Source: Onchidella celtica (taxonomy: Eukaryota; Mollusca; Gastropoda; Systellommatophora; Onchidiidae). From it: a stretch of 64,000 bases of DNA. The stretch's first letter is position 1. Each line of letters starts with the position of its first letter. Below are positions 25,701 through 35,345 of this stretch, piece by piece. The stretch is taken from NCBI GenBank assembly GCA_963931925.1, contig OZ007582.1:22817724-22881723 (forward strand), written 5' to 3'. The translations under genes were made by a program, and so were the position numbers. Under the pieces are notes generated by a model. It was given only the letters and a program-made list of their open reading frames with translations. It searched no databases and had not been told where the DNA came from.

Positions 25701-28700
25701 TTTAAATGTTTAGCAGGCTTATCATTATTCATACAGTTTATTGCTTTCATGATTCCAAGTAATTATTAGACATGAAATTATTGCTTCTGACAATCGCTAC
25801 TTGCTAGTGTTGGTGTAAGAAATGTGCTGCTTCATCTTGCGGAAATTGAGACAACATTATATTTCTACAGTGCACAAAAAGAAGTGGCCCAGTACTGAAG
25901 TCAGTCAACGTGTATGATCATTTTTAATGCCCGCATCACTGAGAGCTGTGTACTTGATATGAATTGTCCATGGTAGATAATTACTTAACCTAGTTTTAGG
26001 TACTTTGTTCGCAAGTAGTTGCCCTTATCTAAATGGGTTGCTGGGCCATCCTTGGCCGGCAAAAGTTCTTGTGCATCTTCATCCCTTTGGTTTAGCAGTG
26101 TGTAAATTTGAAAAGCGTGAAATTGCTTTACTGTTGCAGTGGGCCTTCTTCAGAGACGGTGATGGAGCTGGATAACTTTGCTCTTCTATTTATTGAGTTC
26201 TGATGTGCGTTGATCACATGTGCAGGACGAGGAGCCATGAAGCATATCCATGATATCTAGTCTAGATTTCTCATTCAAGCATTGCTTTGGTGATATGAAA
26301 GAGTCAGCCTGTGGCCTTTCTTGTGGGCATAGATTGTTGTTAAGCAGCATAAAAACAATTCAGTGGTTGTGTTTTTCATTGGCTCTTGAAGTTGAAGCGC
26401 ATATGCTTATCCTCACTTGTTAAGAGGACATGATGAGCCATTAAATTTGAGTATATGAAGTCCGGCTGTAAAATTGTTAAATTTGAACCAAATTTGATAT
26501 TTTTGTTACAATATATACACATATTTCACTATTTGTCAGACTGTGTCGCTGCGTAGAAAGTAAAGTCATTTTTTTGCTGTTCAGCATAGTTAGATCTTCC
26601 TAATTCACATTCTGGGAAATTCCTGAGGGTTACTAGAGTTTCTGAATTTCACCAAGCATTCTGTTGCTGGAGATGGAACTATCATAGACTATAACCACAG
26701 ATTGAGGCTGTTTGTTTTACAAAGAAGCAAAGACAACATGCATTTAGTATTTGCATGGTAATGGGAAGAAAATATATTTTCTGGATGATTGCCGATTGTA
26801 TGACTTGATATTGGTTCTCCATGGAATACAAGATCCAGAAATTGCCCATGAGTTGGCAGTTGTGATTTGTGAGCACACTGACAACTATGCTTTGTGTTGA
26901 AGAGTCACCACTTACCTCAGAAATGTGGTCGCAAGTATTTCAGATTGCCAGGTTTTGTCAGGAGGTACATCAGTTTCACCTTAAGTTAGCTAGTTTTCTG
27001 TCAACATGAGATCTTTTTGCCCATTGTGTTTTTGTTTAACAGTTATGTTTTTTCTTTTCCTTTGTACATTTTATTTGAGAAACAAAAATCTCTGACATGG
27101 GTTATGTCTTTTCCATGAATACACAGCATGTAAACTACGTATTTGAGTATAATTACGTTTACATTCTCAAGCATCCTGTTGTCATACACTTCTGTGCTTC
27201 TCCATAAAGCAGCTTCCCCTTTTCTTTGAGGCTTAAGGACATGTTGTTTCTGTAAAGCGCATAGAGCATTTTAAATGGATATGTGCTATATAAATGCTAT
27301 ACATTAAAATGCTATACATTATTATACTATTAACCCGTGGACTTTTTCCATAAATTAATCTCATTTTTTTTTTCAGTCAGGTTTGAATATTATTTCTCCA
27401 TTTATTCCCCTTTTAGGATTTCACTGACACATTTGGTGGGCTTGAGGGAGCCACTGGAGGCTCAGATTTGAACGGCAGCCATGGAGATATGAATGATCGC
27501 TACTCCAAGGTATCACGATTGTCAGAGTCCTCCAATGATTCTGGTTTTGCTTATCAAAGCAGCTTTTCATCAGCTTCATCAGCCCCATCATCGTATGCAG
27601 GCAGCCCAGCCAGTTCTAATGGAATGAACAGTTCTACCACCAGTAATGACACAGAACATGACCCCCATGGCACAAGGGCAGTTGCTCACCATCATGTGGC
27701 ACATAATCACACATACAATACACCACCGGGACAAGTGCCCAGAGAGGTGAGAACATTTGGGCAGTATTTGTCAAATATGAATAACCAACATGTCACAGGG
27801 TAGCTGTGGAAATCCATTTTAAGTGATTTTCAGCAAGTTTACATTTATCACAGCTATTGTTCTTTGAAGGCGTTGAATACCAATGACCATTATCAAATCA
27901 TTGGGTAAAATAGTTACCTGTTACTCCGTGACAGTGACTTGGTGGGATTAAAAAACAACAACAAAAAAAGCGCCAATACAGTTGACATTTATTTGCAGTG
28001 GCACTGGTTAGATTGTCTAAACAGCCAACGGCATGTTGTCTGAGTACATTAATGACATTGATATTGGGTGTGAAGAGAAAACAAATAACAACAACAAAAA
28101 ATTATGCTCACAAGTATGGAACAATGAATTTTCGTAACTTTCATTTCTGTATGTTGTTTGATAGGAGATAATGTTAATATTGTTTGTATGTGTGAGCGAG
28201 TGCAAGGATTCCCAAAGTATTTGCAAAGGTGAATTTTTCAGATTGTCTGTGTCCCACGTATTAGTTTATTACTGCAGAGGTCAGTTAATTCATTTTCCGC
28301 TTTCGTCAGATGTGGTAACCCATAGGTAGAAAATCCCTGTCAGTGGTGGAAAACAGAGTTGTCTTACTTTGCTTATTACAGTTACCACCGTTTATCTGTA
28401 GGTGAAAAAATATGCCCAGAAAGAACCATCCCGTAAAGGCCCCCACAGTCGTGATCAGCGGCGAGCTGAGGAACTGAAGATTCCATTCACTGTTGATGCC
28501 ATCGTTGAATCTCCAGTGGAGACATTCAATGAAATGTTGACAGCTCACAAGCTTACAGAAGGCCAGGTACCATGACCATTTATTTCATAAATTTTCAACT
28601 TAACTTAAGATCAGCATGTAGATTGTCAGAGTAATGGAGGTTATTAGCACTAATGATAGTCTAATTTTGAGGTGCACAGCACAGAACTGCGCCCAGAATA

Positions 28701-29954
28701 GTTTGCATCTCACTCAACCCTGGAATTAAAACAAAAAAGGAAAAAACATGGAAAGGCTTTGGAAATGGTGGATTGGCCCAGAAATAGTGCAGGAATTCTC
28801 ATGTTCAAAAACATAACAAATGGTAAAAAAATCCGAAGGAAAAAGATGTTCTCTCATTTTCTTGGATTTAATTAGCCCTGGAGTTTACCATTTTAGTAAT
28901 GGAAAAATTCTCAAAGAGGTGCTGGAAGCCTGGGTTTATAACTGACGTTTTAATTGCTCAAAGTACACTGAGTCAAATTTTTCATAAGAGACTGAAATGA
29001 GAATGTCTGGTTCATCAATCTCACGTGTATGAAGCAGAATTAAGGCGCGTTTACAGCAGACACTTCCAGGAGCTGGTTAGTAATATGTCAATAGTTCACT
29101 TCTCTGAACCGATGATCAGGGTGGTTCATTGATAATATGCTTTGTTGAAGTGGCTTGCCTGTGCAACTTCAGTAGTCCACTTTGATTTCAATGTAGATAA
29201 CTACCGTTGTTGGCAGTCAGCTTATCAACTTATGGCCATGCGAGGAACTGAGGGCTTTTGCAGATGAGATGCAGATAGTTAGACATTTGCTTATTCAAAA
29301 ACTATGACTAAGAATAGTTGATGACATAATTATTTGTATATTGTTTTAACTACAGGTGAAGGGAGTGTGCAACATGTTTCAAAAATACATGACTACATGA
29401 CAGTTTGATCATTGTTATTTTTAGACGTTTTTTAAATCTTTAATGCATAGTTATATAAAGCTTTCAGTTTGAAAAACTCTTGACTTCTGAATGATGTTGT
29501 CATTAAGATATTATTCCAATTGGATTGTGTCTTCCAGATGAATTTGATCAGAGACATCCGCCGGAGGGGCAAGAATAAAGTAGCTGCTCAGAATTGCCGC
29601 AAACGCAAAGTAGATGTAATTTTCAACCTGTCGGATGAGAAGGGGGATCTGGAAAAGATGAGGGACAGATTACTAGCTGAGCGTGCTTCAATGGAGCGTG
29701 AGACGCGCAAAATGAAAGAGAAGTTTGGTCACTTGTATACTCAGATTTTCCAGTCATTGCGAAATGAGCATGGAGAGCCATACGATCCTAATCTCTATTC
29801 CCTTCAGCAGTCCAGTGATGGCAGCGTGTTTCTTGTCCCAAGGAACCTTTCAGTTAGCAGCAAGAATGGCAGCTCCTCGTCAGCTTCTTCATCCTCACCA
29901 TCATCATCAAAGGATTCTACTGATTCCAAAAAACGCAAGACCTTTGACCAGTGA
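1734..29954 (+). CDS. NFE2L2-like: NRF2/NFE2L-like cap'n'collar bZIP transcription factor
   Basis: Ten exons join in frame: 1734-1796, 4144-4243, 5334-5419, 6922-7074, 9281-9575, 10038-10265, 13285-13361, 27417-27746, 28402-28566 and 29538-29954. They total 1914 bases, or 637 residues (human NRF2 has 605). In order: a lysine-rich helix (about 22-50), the KEAP1-binding ETGE motif (53-56), acidic activation segments (about 84-300) with a Neh5-like EESWNGLVDYLN at about 159, a Ser-rich linker with DSG at 375, a CNC domain (about 452-510), a basic region with NKVAAQNCRKRK (about 512), a leucine zipper, and VFLVPR (596-601), the Neh3 motif. In animals such proteins pair with small Maf at antioxidant response elements and are held down by KEAP1-CUL3. 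The proposed start has a strong Kozak context but leaves no DLG motif. A longer form starting outside the window is possible. Confidence 0.92.
2240..2510 (+). pseudogene. Possible eroded hAT-type transposase fragment
   Basis: An open stretch reads AVHYLIPRESLAAARLS and then KQVDEMKAHPKTVKIV. The spacing resembles the HC-IHR-LA-K-L and VVKIVNFIK segment of ZBED5/SCAND3-like hAT transposases, with the key His/Cys changed. Frames on either side are broken. It lies in intron 1 of the NRF-like gene. The resemblance is from memory of the family and could be chance. Confidence 0.25.
3060..3915. repeat. ~163-bp tandem array with a conserved TTATGTAACATACA core
   Basis: The 8-mer TTATGTAA occurs at 3080, 3405, 3571, 3733 and 3895, with the variant TTATGTCA at 3241. 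The steps are 161, 164, 166, 162 and 162 bases. Most copies share a GGTGTTTATGTAACATACA context, while the rest of each unit has diverged strongly. The core resembles the palindromic TTAYGTAA site of PAR/NFIL3-type bZIP factors. It lies in intron 1 of the NRF-like gene. Confidence 0.8.
4144..4243 (+). CDS. NRF-like exon 2: Neh2 lysine helix and first half of ETGE
   Basis: The acceptor is TTGTTGCAG and the donor is CAG|GTCAGC, in phase 1. It encodes a charged helix with six lysines (KADLLAKEKEEREKQ and LKK). This corresponds to the segment between DLG and ETGE that carries the ubiquitin-acceptor lysines in vertebrate NRF2. It ends in RRDGET plus the first base of the Gly codon of ETGE. Confidence 0.85.
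4470..4640 (+). repeat. Possible tRNA-derived SINE relic
   Basis: Holds an A-box-like stretch (TGATCCAGTGGGTCAGGGC) and, about 30 bases on, GGGTTGAATCC, close to the tRNA B box GGTTCRANNCC with one base missing. No tRNA cloverleaf could be drawn. Only one copy is visible in the window, so the call rests on the box pair alone. Confidence 0.3.
5334..5419 (+). CDS. NRF-like exon 3: second half of ETGE
   Basis: The acceptor is TTCATTGCAG and the donor is GAT|GTAAGT, in phase 0. The first two bases complete Gly, then Glu-Trp-Val-Arg-Leu follow, so the joined product reads DGETGEWVRLQ. In this frame the exon is open for 28 codons. The same bases read in another frame give an unrelated peptide, so the exon is easily missed without splicing. 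Confidence 0.85.
5671..6767 (-). mobile_element. Solo LTR of the Gmr1-like retrotransposon family
   Basis: Begins TGTAACAAATCCCAGACTGG and ends CTCGTGACA, matching the ends of the full LTR at 54850-56050. It is flanked by a perfect 5-bp duplication, AGCAA (5666-5670 and 6768-6772). No internal sequence remains, so it is a solo LTR left by recombination. It contains a small array of AATATCGTAATATCACCTC units near 6000-6080. It sits in intron 3 of the NRF-like gene, antisense to it. Confidence 0.92.
6922..7074 (+). CDS. NRF-like exon 4: acidic segment
   Basis: Exactly 51 codons, phase 0 on both sides, after a CTCTCAG acceptor and before CAG|GTAATT. It encodes ESISLEAALDFLSNSVD and further Asp/Glu-rich sequence. 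Its place matches the region after ETGE in NRF2, which also holds hydrophobic-acidic helices. Confidence 0.82.
7152..8534 (+). mobile_element. hAT-like DNA element, copy A
   Basis: The ends are inverted 12-mers CATGGGTGCCAG and CTGGCACCCATG. An inverted, longer copy lies at 48293-56751. No transposase is readable, so this is a non-autonomous or deleted copy. Target duplications are not clear here but are perfect (8 bp) in the other copy, hence the hAT assignment. Relative to copy B it lacks about 250 bases near the left end and both nested insertions, so it serves as the empty-site reference for them. Confidence 0.75.
8698..8935. mobile_element. Small hAT-type MITE
   Basis: 238 bases with inverted ends CAGGGTTCCTGCGCA and a right end that reads, reversed, CAGGGTTCCTGCACC. 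The interior repeats CCCCTGGAAAA-type phrases. CAGGGTTCC ends with CCTGGAAAA interiors are common in hAT MITEs of fish and invertebrates. An eroded relative lies at 28716-28935. The flanking duplication is not clear. Confidence 0.65.
9281..9575 (+). CDS. NRF-like exon 5: Q-rich and Neh5-like transactivation segment
   Basis: A strong acceptor (CTTTGTGCAG) opens a 295-base exon that ends TTTAA|GTGAGT in phase 1. It begins with a glutamine-rich stretch and then DSLEESWNGLVDYLNM, which resembles the Trp-centred motif of the NRF2 Neh5 coactivator-binding region. The rest is Ser/Asp-rich. Confidence 0.85.
10038..10265 (+). CDS. NRF-like exon 6: acidic activation segment
   Basis: Acceptor TTTCAAG and donor GAAG|GTAAGC, phase 1 in and phase 1 out. 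It carries repeated acidic-aromatic clusters (DFDLGDFNFFDD, then IDDFDLSEVDDLF), typical of an activation domain. Confidence 0.85.
10709..12675. mobile_element. TTAA-flanked (piggyBac-like) element, copy A
   Basis: Flanked by TTAA at 10705-10708 and 12676-12679. The interior matches the shorter copy at 41273-42038 over most of its length, for example ACCAGTGAACCACTGGTCGG and TTGCTCAACA. No transposase is visible. A second TTAA-type element (11210-12331) is inserted in it. Without that insertion it is about 840 bases. Confidence 0.7.
11210..12331. mobile_element. TTAA-type element nested in copy A
   Basis: The sequence departs from copy B exactly at TTAA (11206-11209) and rejoins after TTAC (12332-12335). 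The ends are CCCTGGTCC and, reversed, CCCTAGTCC. Near the right end, GGCCTCYCGCAGGAC occurs twice (about 12225 and 12313). No long reading frame suggests a transposase. Confidence 0.6.
13285..13361 (+). CDS. NRF-like exon 7, short Ser-rich segment
   Basis: 77 bases. The acceptor CTGTTCCAG accepts the phase-1 end of exon 6, and the donor AAT|GTAAGT is in phase 0. It encodes GMDAIQMFEDNF followed by Ser/Ala-rich sequence. The next exon lies 14 kb downstream, beyond several transposons. Confidence 0.75.
14233..15465 (-). repeat. 3' LTR of the non-autonomous element
   Basis: Matches 18127-19345. It carries a 24-base tandem duplication (AAGCTCTGCACGGGTTTAAA plus four bases, from about 14934) that is single in the other LTR. 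Confidence 0.88.
15466..15476 (-). other. Polypurine tract of the non-autonomous element
   Basis: Reversed, the bases next to the LTR read GGGGTGGGGGA and are followed directly by TGTCATGA, the LTR start. This is the expected plus-strand primer position for a - strand element. Confidence 0.6.
16650..16795. repeat. Short tandem array, unit with CTTACACTGCC
   Basis: The 11-mer CTTACACTGCC or a one-base variant recurs about eight times, with 5-9 variable bases between, inside the non-autonomous element. Apparent reading frames across it are products of the repeat. Confidence 0.8.
17452..17545 (-). other. Leader block shared with the Gmr1-like element
   Basis: About 90 bases match 54275-54370 of the gag-pol element, including ACGTCTTCC, GAGGAAGATG, CACAATCTAAACAAA and ATACAGGTCCCT. 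Both copies lie between the 5' LTR and the internal region. On the - strand each forms a small hairpin, TCTTCC pairing with GGAAGA around an 11-base loop. The loops differ while the stem is kept. Confidence 0.7.
18114..18125 (-). other. Candidate primer-binding site of the non-autonomous element
   Basis: On the - strand the base C and then TGGAGGGGACTT follow the LTR end. TGG at this place is expected for pairing with a tRNA CCA end. TGGAGG is shared with glutamine-tRNA sites, but the match does not extend, so the tRNA is unassigned. Confidence 0.35.
18127..19345 (-). repeat. 5' LTR of the non-autonomous element
   Basis: Matches 14233-15465. Its outer end has the 12-mer GTGATCATGACA twice (19322-19345), where the other LTR has it once. 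Confidence 0.85.
19918..20000. repeat. CA/TA-rich microsatellite
   Basis: Imperfect runs of ACACAC and ATATAT within the long-TIR transposon. Confidence 0.85.
20246..20345 (-). other. Possible 5' UTR exon of the transposon-borne gene
   Basis: Read on the - strand, the sequence ends ATCCAAGTAAAAG|GTGAGTTT, a good donor. A stop in the frame that would join the next exon means it cannot add coding sequence upstream of the ATG at 19779. Its 5' limit is a guess. Confidence 0.35.
22985..23560. promoter_or_regulatory. CpG-richer patch in the large intron, possible internal promoter
   Basis: This stretch is visibly richer in CG than the surrounding AT-rich intron (GTCGGCAATCG, GGCGACGCC, GCGGATACGGCCCGCG and others). 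It lies upstream of the exons for the linker, CNC and bZIP. No TATA box or convincing first exon was identified, so a promoter role is only a suggestion. Confidence 0.2.
24622..25080. repeat. Tandem duplications: exact 70-bp pair inside a ~270-bp repeat
   Basis: A 70-base unit containing GGCATGCTGTCTTATATTAG appears twice back to back, at 24683-24752 and 24753-24822, apparently identical. A larger unit running from GAAATGTTCATTACTTT to GTGATTAATTGATTTTG occurs twice (about 24622-24884 and 24890-25080), with a few differences and only one inner copy in the second. Confidence 0.85.
27417..27746 (+). CDS. NRF-like exon 8: Ser-rich linker with DSG motif
   Basis: 110 codons in phase 0, opened by CCCCTTTTAG and closed by GAG|GTGAGA. 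It contains SESSNDSGFAYQSSFSSAS, placed like the DSGIS beta-TrCP degron region (Neh6) of NRF2, and then a His-rich stretch. The chain is otherwise Ser/Ala/Asn-rich and probably disordered. Confidence 0.85.
28402..28566 (+). CDS. NRF-like exon 9: cap'n'collar domain
   Basis: 55 codons, phase 0 at both ends, acceptor TATCTGTAG and donor CAG|GTACCA. It encodes SRDQRRAEELKIPFTVDAIV and ETFNEMLTAHKLTEGQ. This aligns with the CNC motif of NRF2 (IPFPVEKII..., DFNEMM). Confidence 0.93.
28716..28935. mobile_element. Eroded hAT-type MITE related to 8698-8935
   Basis: Shares TAGCCCTGGA, a TTTACCATTTTA-like stretch and CAAAGAGGTGC with the MITE at 8698, but the ends are decayed. It lies in intron 9 of the NRF-like gene. 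Confidence 0.5.
29538..29954 (+). CDS. NRF-like exon 10: bZIP, Neh3 motif and stop
   Basis: After a TGTCTTCCAG acceptor the exon reads MNLIRDIRRRGKNKVAAQ, nearly identical to the DNA-binding core of NRF2 and p45. A zipper follows, then EPYDPNLYSLQQSSDGSVFL and VPR, the conserved Neh3 end. It adds a Ser-rich and Lys-rich tail of about 35 residues absent from human NRF2. The stop is TGA at 29952. Confidence 0.96.
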   Translation: MNLIRDIRRRGKNKVAAQNCRKRKVDVIFNLSDEKGDLEKMRDRLLAERASMERETRKMKEKFGHLYTQIFQSLRNEHGEPYDPNLYSLQQSSDGSVFLVPRNLSVSSKNGSSSSASSSSPSSSKDSTDSKKRKTFDQ

Positions 29955-32900
29955 GAATTGCCAGCAGAATACTGTAATGTCTAAAGTTTGATTAAAAGCA
30001 CAACTTTTATCAACAGGAAGTACCATCATTGCATGGTTTTTAAAAAATGCCGTGCAGGATTAATGTTGTCACAGCTCAAAGGGGCAAAAAATAAATTGTT
30101 TACTGCTTTGCAAAGCCTGAACCCCTTTTCCTGGTGTGAGCATTCACCAGCAAGTAGCGATTGTCACATTAAGTTTACCATTGAGAACAGTGTGCCAACA
30201 GAAAGCCTTTATTAACTCATGGATTGCAACAAAATTTATTGAAATTAATATCACCACCATCGATTGAGGTAACTGCTTTTTCTGTTTTTTTCAGTGTTTT
30301 TTAATAATGACCGTAACTAATCAGTATCTGAGGAATTTTGTCTTGTGATTCTTTGGATCATGTTAGAGCAGTGTTTCAATGAATAATTACCAAAATACCA
30401 GTATCGATGATTGGTAAGATAAGATAATGGAGGGAAGAAAATGGTGAAGTCTTTCTATCAATACTGTTTCTTTGCAATGTATTGATAATGGATTATGTAG
30501 AGTGTAGGTGCAGATTTATCACAAAATGTATTTTTCTAACAGGCAGCTGTTTACATCTTTTTTTTTTTTCCCAGTGTAAATTCATATGTTGCTTTGTCAT
30601 GAGGAGTGTTGGTCAAATGACAACCACGTACACATTTAAAAGATCATGATTTGATTTTAAACCACGCTGTTCTTTCCGAACAATAATCAGTGCTTATTTG
30701 ATTCTAGAGTCTATAATGTTATAGTCCCTATACGTTACTAGTTTTAGTTTCACAGGAGGTTTGACATACAGTCAGATAAATGAAGTTGTATAGACATGAT
30801 AAAGATTGTGTGAATCAGAAACATTTAGACATTAGAAAGGGTCTGCATATGGCATATGTACTGACCTGAACCTTGAATTAATGTTGAACAACAGTATTGT
30901 GATCAGGATATTCAGCAGTAAAAAAAATGATGGATTTTTCATTATGTCTGGGATTTGTTTTAGGGATGTATGATGTTTCATCATCTTTCAGGAATATACT
31001 GGACATAATCTCAAGCTTAGAATTTCTTTCCCCATTTTGATATTTGAAAAAAAAAGACGTTAGGTGAAGATTGGTGCAAAATTAGTCTGTAGCATTTTTT
31101 TCCTGGCTTTTATTGTATAGATTTAATGTGTAAAATTTCATTGGATGCAACATGAGGGAGGGTTGAGATATGTTCATGTTTCCTGTGTAAGCATGAAAGT
31201 GACACAAAAATTGTTCCCAGATGTTGATAAGTTTGATATCAAGATTTCATGTGCCTGATTCTTCCAGCTTTTGCTTTGCACTTAGGTTTCCTTTGCTTCT
31301 TTCATCTTGAATGTTTTTGTTTTGTATCTTTATTTTTGTTGTTGTTTTTTTTTTGAAATATGTGAGCAAGTGTGATCTTTATTTTTCTTTCTCATCATAA
31401 ACAGAATTTGTCTTTTTTTTTTTTCTTTGTCAGAACTTTGGAAATTTCACAAGGATTGCATAAGATGCAGATTACAAACATACTGTAGCAGTAAGCCATG
31501 GTGGAGAATCTTCTGTTTGGTTTTAATGTTGAGCTTTCTTTACAGATGCAAGTACGTGTTATAACTGTTGCTTTTGTTGACTAATGAGACCATGTAAACC
31601 ACTAAATTGTCAGATCCTTTGAATTGTTGCTTTTTCATTCTATTTGGATATCCCTTTTCCCTCATAAATTGAATTTATTGCATTTTATGACCCCATATCC
31701 CATATTGTATATATTTTCAATATTTCATCATCTCAGAGAAATGTGATAATAATGTACGTGTTTCACAATTTGAAACAGGTTATGAAATATTTATGTGATA
31801 GAAAAATATGCATTGAATGCCAGTTTTTTTACAGCTGAAATTGGAAGAATGCAGTTTTAGCCTTGATAAGTTTTTGTTTGCATGCTTATTTGCAAAGGAA
31901 GAAAGATACAGCGTTCCTTTTGTACATTGCATGTTGGTTGGTAATGTGTTTCACATCAGTTATGTTGATAGTGTGAAGCGTAAAACAAAACAATGGAGAA
32001 TTGTGGAACGAAAGATAAAAGGAACAAAGATCTTTGCTGTTTTCTATCAATTTAAAGTTTTGACATGGCAGGAGTACTTTCCACCTACAGTGTTGCCAGT
32101 ATTTTCTGCAGGTGGATTTATAGAGAACTGATACCACAGGGGTTGGTGTTTTCATAATGATCAGAAATCCATCGTGCCATGTCTGTCCTGTAAATATATA
32201 TACAAGAACACAATCTCTTTACATACAGGACTTCTGTGTTGACTTTGAAAATTAAGAAAACAAAAAACTGTGATGCAAAATTACTCAAGAGACAGCCATT
32301 CCTTGAACTTGAATGTCAGATGGTACTAAGCAAAAGTTAGTTAAAAGGGCAAGGATCCCTACTGAAAATTCATTCACTATGTACTGAAGCACGATTGCTT
32401 ATAGTCCAGTGAAGGCTTCATCTAGTGAATTCAAAGAAAAGTCTGATATTTGCATACACTGCCATATACTCATGATATATAATAGATTGAGTGAACATTT
32501 TGCAAGAGGTCTGAGAGCCATTGCAATTATTATTTCTTCCTGTGGCGTGGATTTGCAAATTGAGCCTGTGTCCCTTTTTTCACAGAAAAAAAGTTTTTTA
32601 ATTTGTACTTCTTTCGCTTTTGTCTGGCATATGTACAGTTTGTAGATAGATATTGATTCCATGTCCATGTTGGTCCTGTATTCTAATGTATGTGGGATAA
32701 ATTGAACATAAAACTTAAAACATATTTCTTGTACATTTCATTTTTATTATTATTATTTTTTTAATCATTAACCAACTATCCAGTGATTGAATCGTAAACC
32801 AGAAGGTTTGAGAGTATTGTTGCAGTAAAAAGCGAAGAAACAAGAAAATGCAGTAAAGTATAAATCTGTAGGAAATAACATTTCACTGCCTGAGATCAAA

Positions 32901-35345
32901 ATGCAATGTGTTGCCCCACAATGTTGCTTTCACTGCTCAGAGAACCAATTAGCTCTTGTGTCAAGTGTGAAGTTTTAATATGGTGTTAAATAAGGATAAC
33001 ACACAATTTTATGCCCATTAATTAGTTTTGGAGTGACCAGAAGTCCATAACTGAAGAGAGGATTTTTTTCCCCCCATTAACCAGCAAGTTTAAAGTCTGA
33101 TAATGTCAGTTGCAGGAATGTTGATCTTGGCGGATGATTCACCTTTAGAGGTAGAAATTTGTGTGGATGAATTGATGTCAACCAAAGGTGCCAACCCAGG
33201 AATTGTGAAAAAGGAGGAACTTTTTTTGCGACACGCCAGGGGGAGGGGGCACTCCCCCAATTTAGAATTAAAAAAAAAAAATCAAGCATAAATAATACAA
33301 TTTGGCGGTACCTAAAGTGCTATTTTATTAATTTTCCTTGACTCACTGAAATAGACAGTTACATATAACTTATATAAGATTGATAGTCAATAACATGTAA
33401 AATATCATTTAAATTTTAATCACAAAAATAGTTGGAAAAAATTCGAACAGCGGTTTTCCGAAAAAGTGGCACCTATGGTTAACAGTATCAGCCATCTGTC
33501 TATCCATTTTGTCATTGAATTGTAACCTGGGAGTACAAGGAATTCTGCAAAATTTGTCATTTTTCAGGGCTTTACATTTAAGTTGGTTCTTCCAGAATTG
33601 ATCAGCAGGAATGTTACCGGCATCCCAAACACATTTTCATTATAATTATTTTTTTAATGTGAATTTTTCAGACAATTAATTTTGGCCCTTAATAGTGGAA
33701 AATCCAGCATACAACTGTGCATTTCCAGACAGTTACAGCATTTTACAGTTTGACTCATTTTGTTTGTGCTTTCCTGTATCATCATATTTATGTTTCCGTA
33801 AAATGTATTTCATTGACCAAAAAAAAAAGCACTTCATATCTATGTATCCTTTTACAGTTTCAAAACAGAATTGTTGTTTGACTTAGTAATCTGTGTCAAA
33901 TCATATTTAATTATTTCCTGTAATGATGTTGCCATTTTTTCATGCAGTCAGATTTTCATCGTAAAAGTGTATTTGTCATATTTTCATCGTGCATTGGTGT
34001 TTTGTCATAGCCCATTCTGTGTACTGTAATTACTTTGGATGATGGGATTTTCGGTTGCATTCATCATGTAGAATATTTTAACATTTTATATTGACATAAA
34101 AGCTTCAAATGGGTGCCGACATATATAAGATATATGAAGTGTACATGCTTCTGCTACTTCATGTGCCAGACTTTCCATCTCAAACATATCCAGCTACATT
34201 TGCATTTTTGTGCTCAGAATTTGTCAATGTTATTACTAGAACTTATTTAAATTTACTTAGAATACTTTGTTTGATTTCAGCTTGTGGGGAAATCATTTTT
34301 TGTTTGTTTTTAGTTTAAAGTGACACTTTAGCAAATAGGTATTTTGCAAGCATGCCAGCATTTTCTCCTGGGCCATTATTAATGAGGTTTTTAAACAGCC
34401 CTAGTGTCCATGATAGCACCAGGAGGAATGACAAGTGCTGGAAACACAAACGAACCTGAAGCAGTGAAACTGTCAGTGACTAGGGATGTTCGTGGCTAAC
34501 CTGTGAATACAGGATATTGATGAAATGTAATTGCAGCAAAGCCATTGGTTATATAGTCTGTGGCAGTATGTCACATTCACACTGAAATTATGTGGTTTAA
34601 ATTTTGATGGAACACTTAAAGGCAGTGAAGAAGGATTACAGTGGCGCCATAAATTGCATCTGTTCAGGTTCTTTTCAAGATTCTTCGCATACCACATGTG
34701 GATGAAATTTGGCTCTTTTTGGCATGCTGGTGATATTGTCCTTCATTGTTTGACTTTGCTAGCTTATGTCCTGGGATTTATTTGCTCAGACCTTGGTAAG
34801 TTTTGTGCTGTGAAATATTGGTTTGTGTTGGTGCATTATTATTTTGTTTATCTTCAGATTCCTTGATAAATTTGCTTGTATATATATTGCTGTATTGAAA
34901 TGCTATCAGCTGTACCTTTTTTTCAAACTGATTGTATTAATTGGAAGTAAAAATGTGGTGTGATATGACCATTCTTTTTTTTTGTTGAAATTCTGAACCA
35001 GTAGTTTCAAACGACTTGTTGAAAACATGGGTGGGTGGAACTATAAAGATTTTCACTGGTGCACAATAAATTTTTGTTCTGAGAAAATGATTTTTGAAAG
35101 AAATTGTGGGTGTATCACAGCAAAATCTTTTGTGAAGTTCATGCTCTTAAATGTATTGTTGACAGTTTTAGATGGGACATTATGATTACATTATTGTTTC
35201 TCTGATCAAAGTGCATTTGATCATTCATTGACCTCAGTGACAATTGTGTGCTGTTTGTATATTGTGTATGCATATGTGGTTGTTTATATGTATTTGTAAG
35301 AAACTTGTTTTCTCATAGTTTATTTTATCTGACAGAAACAATAAA
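29955..35345 (+). other. Probable long 3' UTR and downstream DNA of the NRF-like gene
   Basis: AT-rich DNA without a credible coding region follows the stop. The first AATAAA-type signals of note are scattered. One at 35340-35345 is followed closely by an A-rich stretch and is a candidate poly(A) site. The true 3' end cannot be fixed from sequence. Short open frames here (for example 31817-32131) lack conservation signs. Confidence 0.4.
33183..33477. mobile_element. Small hAT MITE, same family as 46605-47660
   Basis: Ends CAAAGGTGCCA and, reversed, CATAGGTGCCA, close to CAGAGGTGCCA of the larger element. Both right ends read TTTTCCG(A/T)AAAAGTGGCACCT. It is flanked by GTCAAC and GTTAAC, a 6-bp duplication with one change, the same length as in the larger copy. 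Confidence 0.6.

Larger units (their letters stand above)
20909..27416 (+). other. Rest of intron 7 of the NRF-like gene
   Basis: AT-rich intron DNA. It contains a 14-base G run (about 22558-22571), a GGTGGGGG-rich patch (about 24408-24430), a CpG-richer patch (22985-23560), the tandem repeat at 24622-25080 and a one-end match near 24085-24150 to the inverted-repeat element at 59837-60050. No further NRF-like exon with matching phase was found. Confidence 0.6.

Noticed and set aside
31817-32131. 104-codon open frame downstream of the NRF-like stop
   Set aside because: AT-rich, no recognisable motif, opposed by a similar frame on the other strand; fits 3' UTR.
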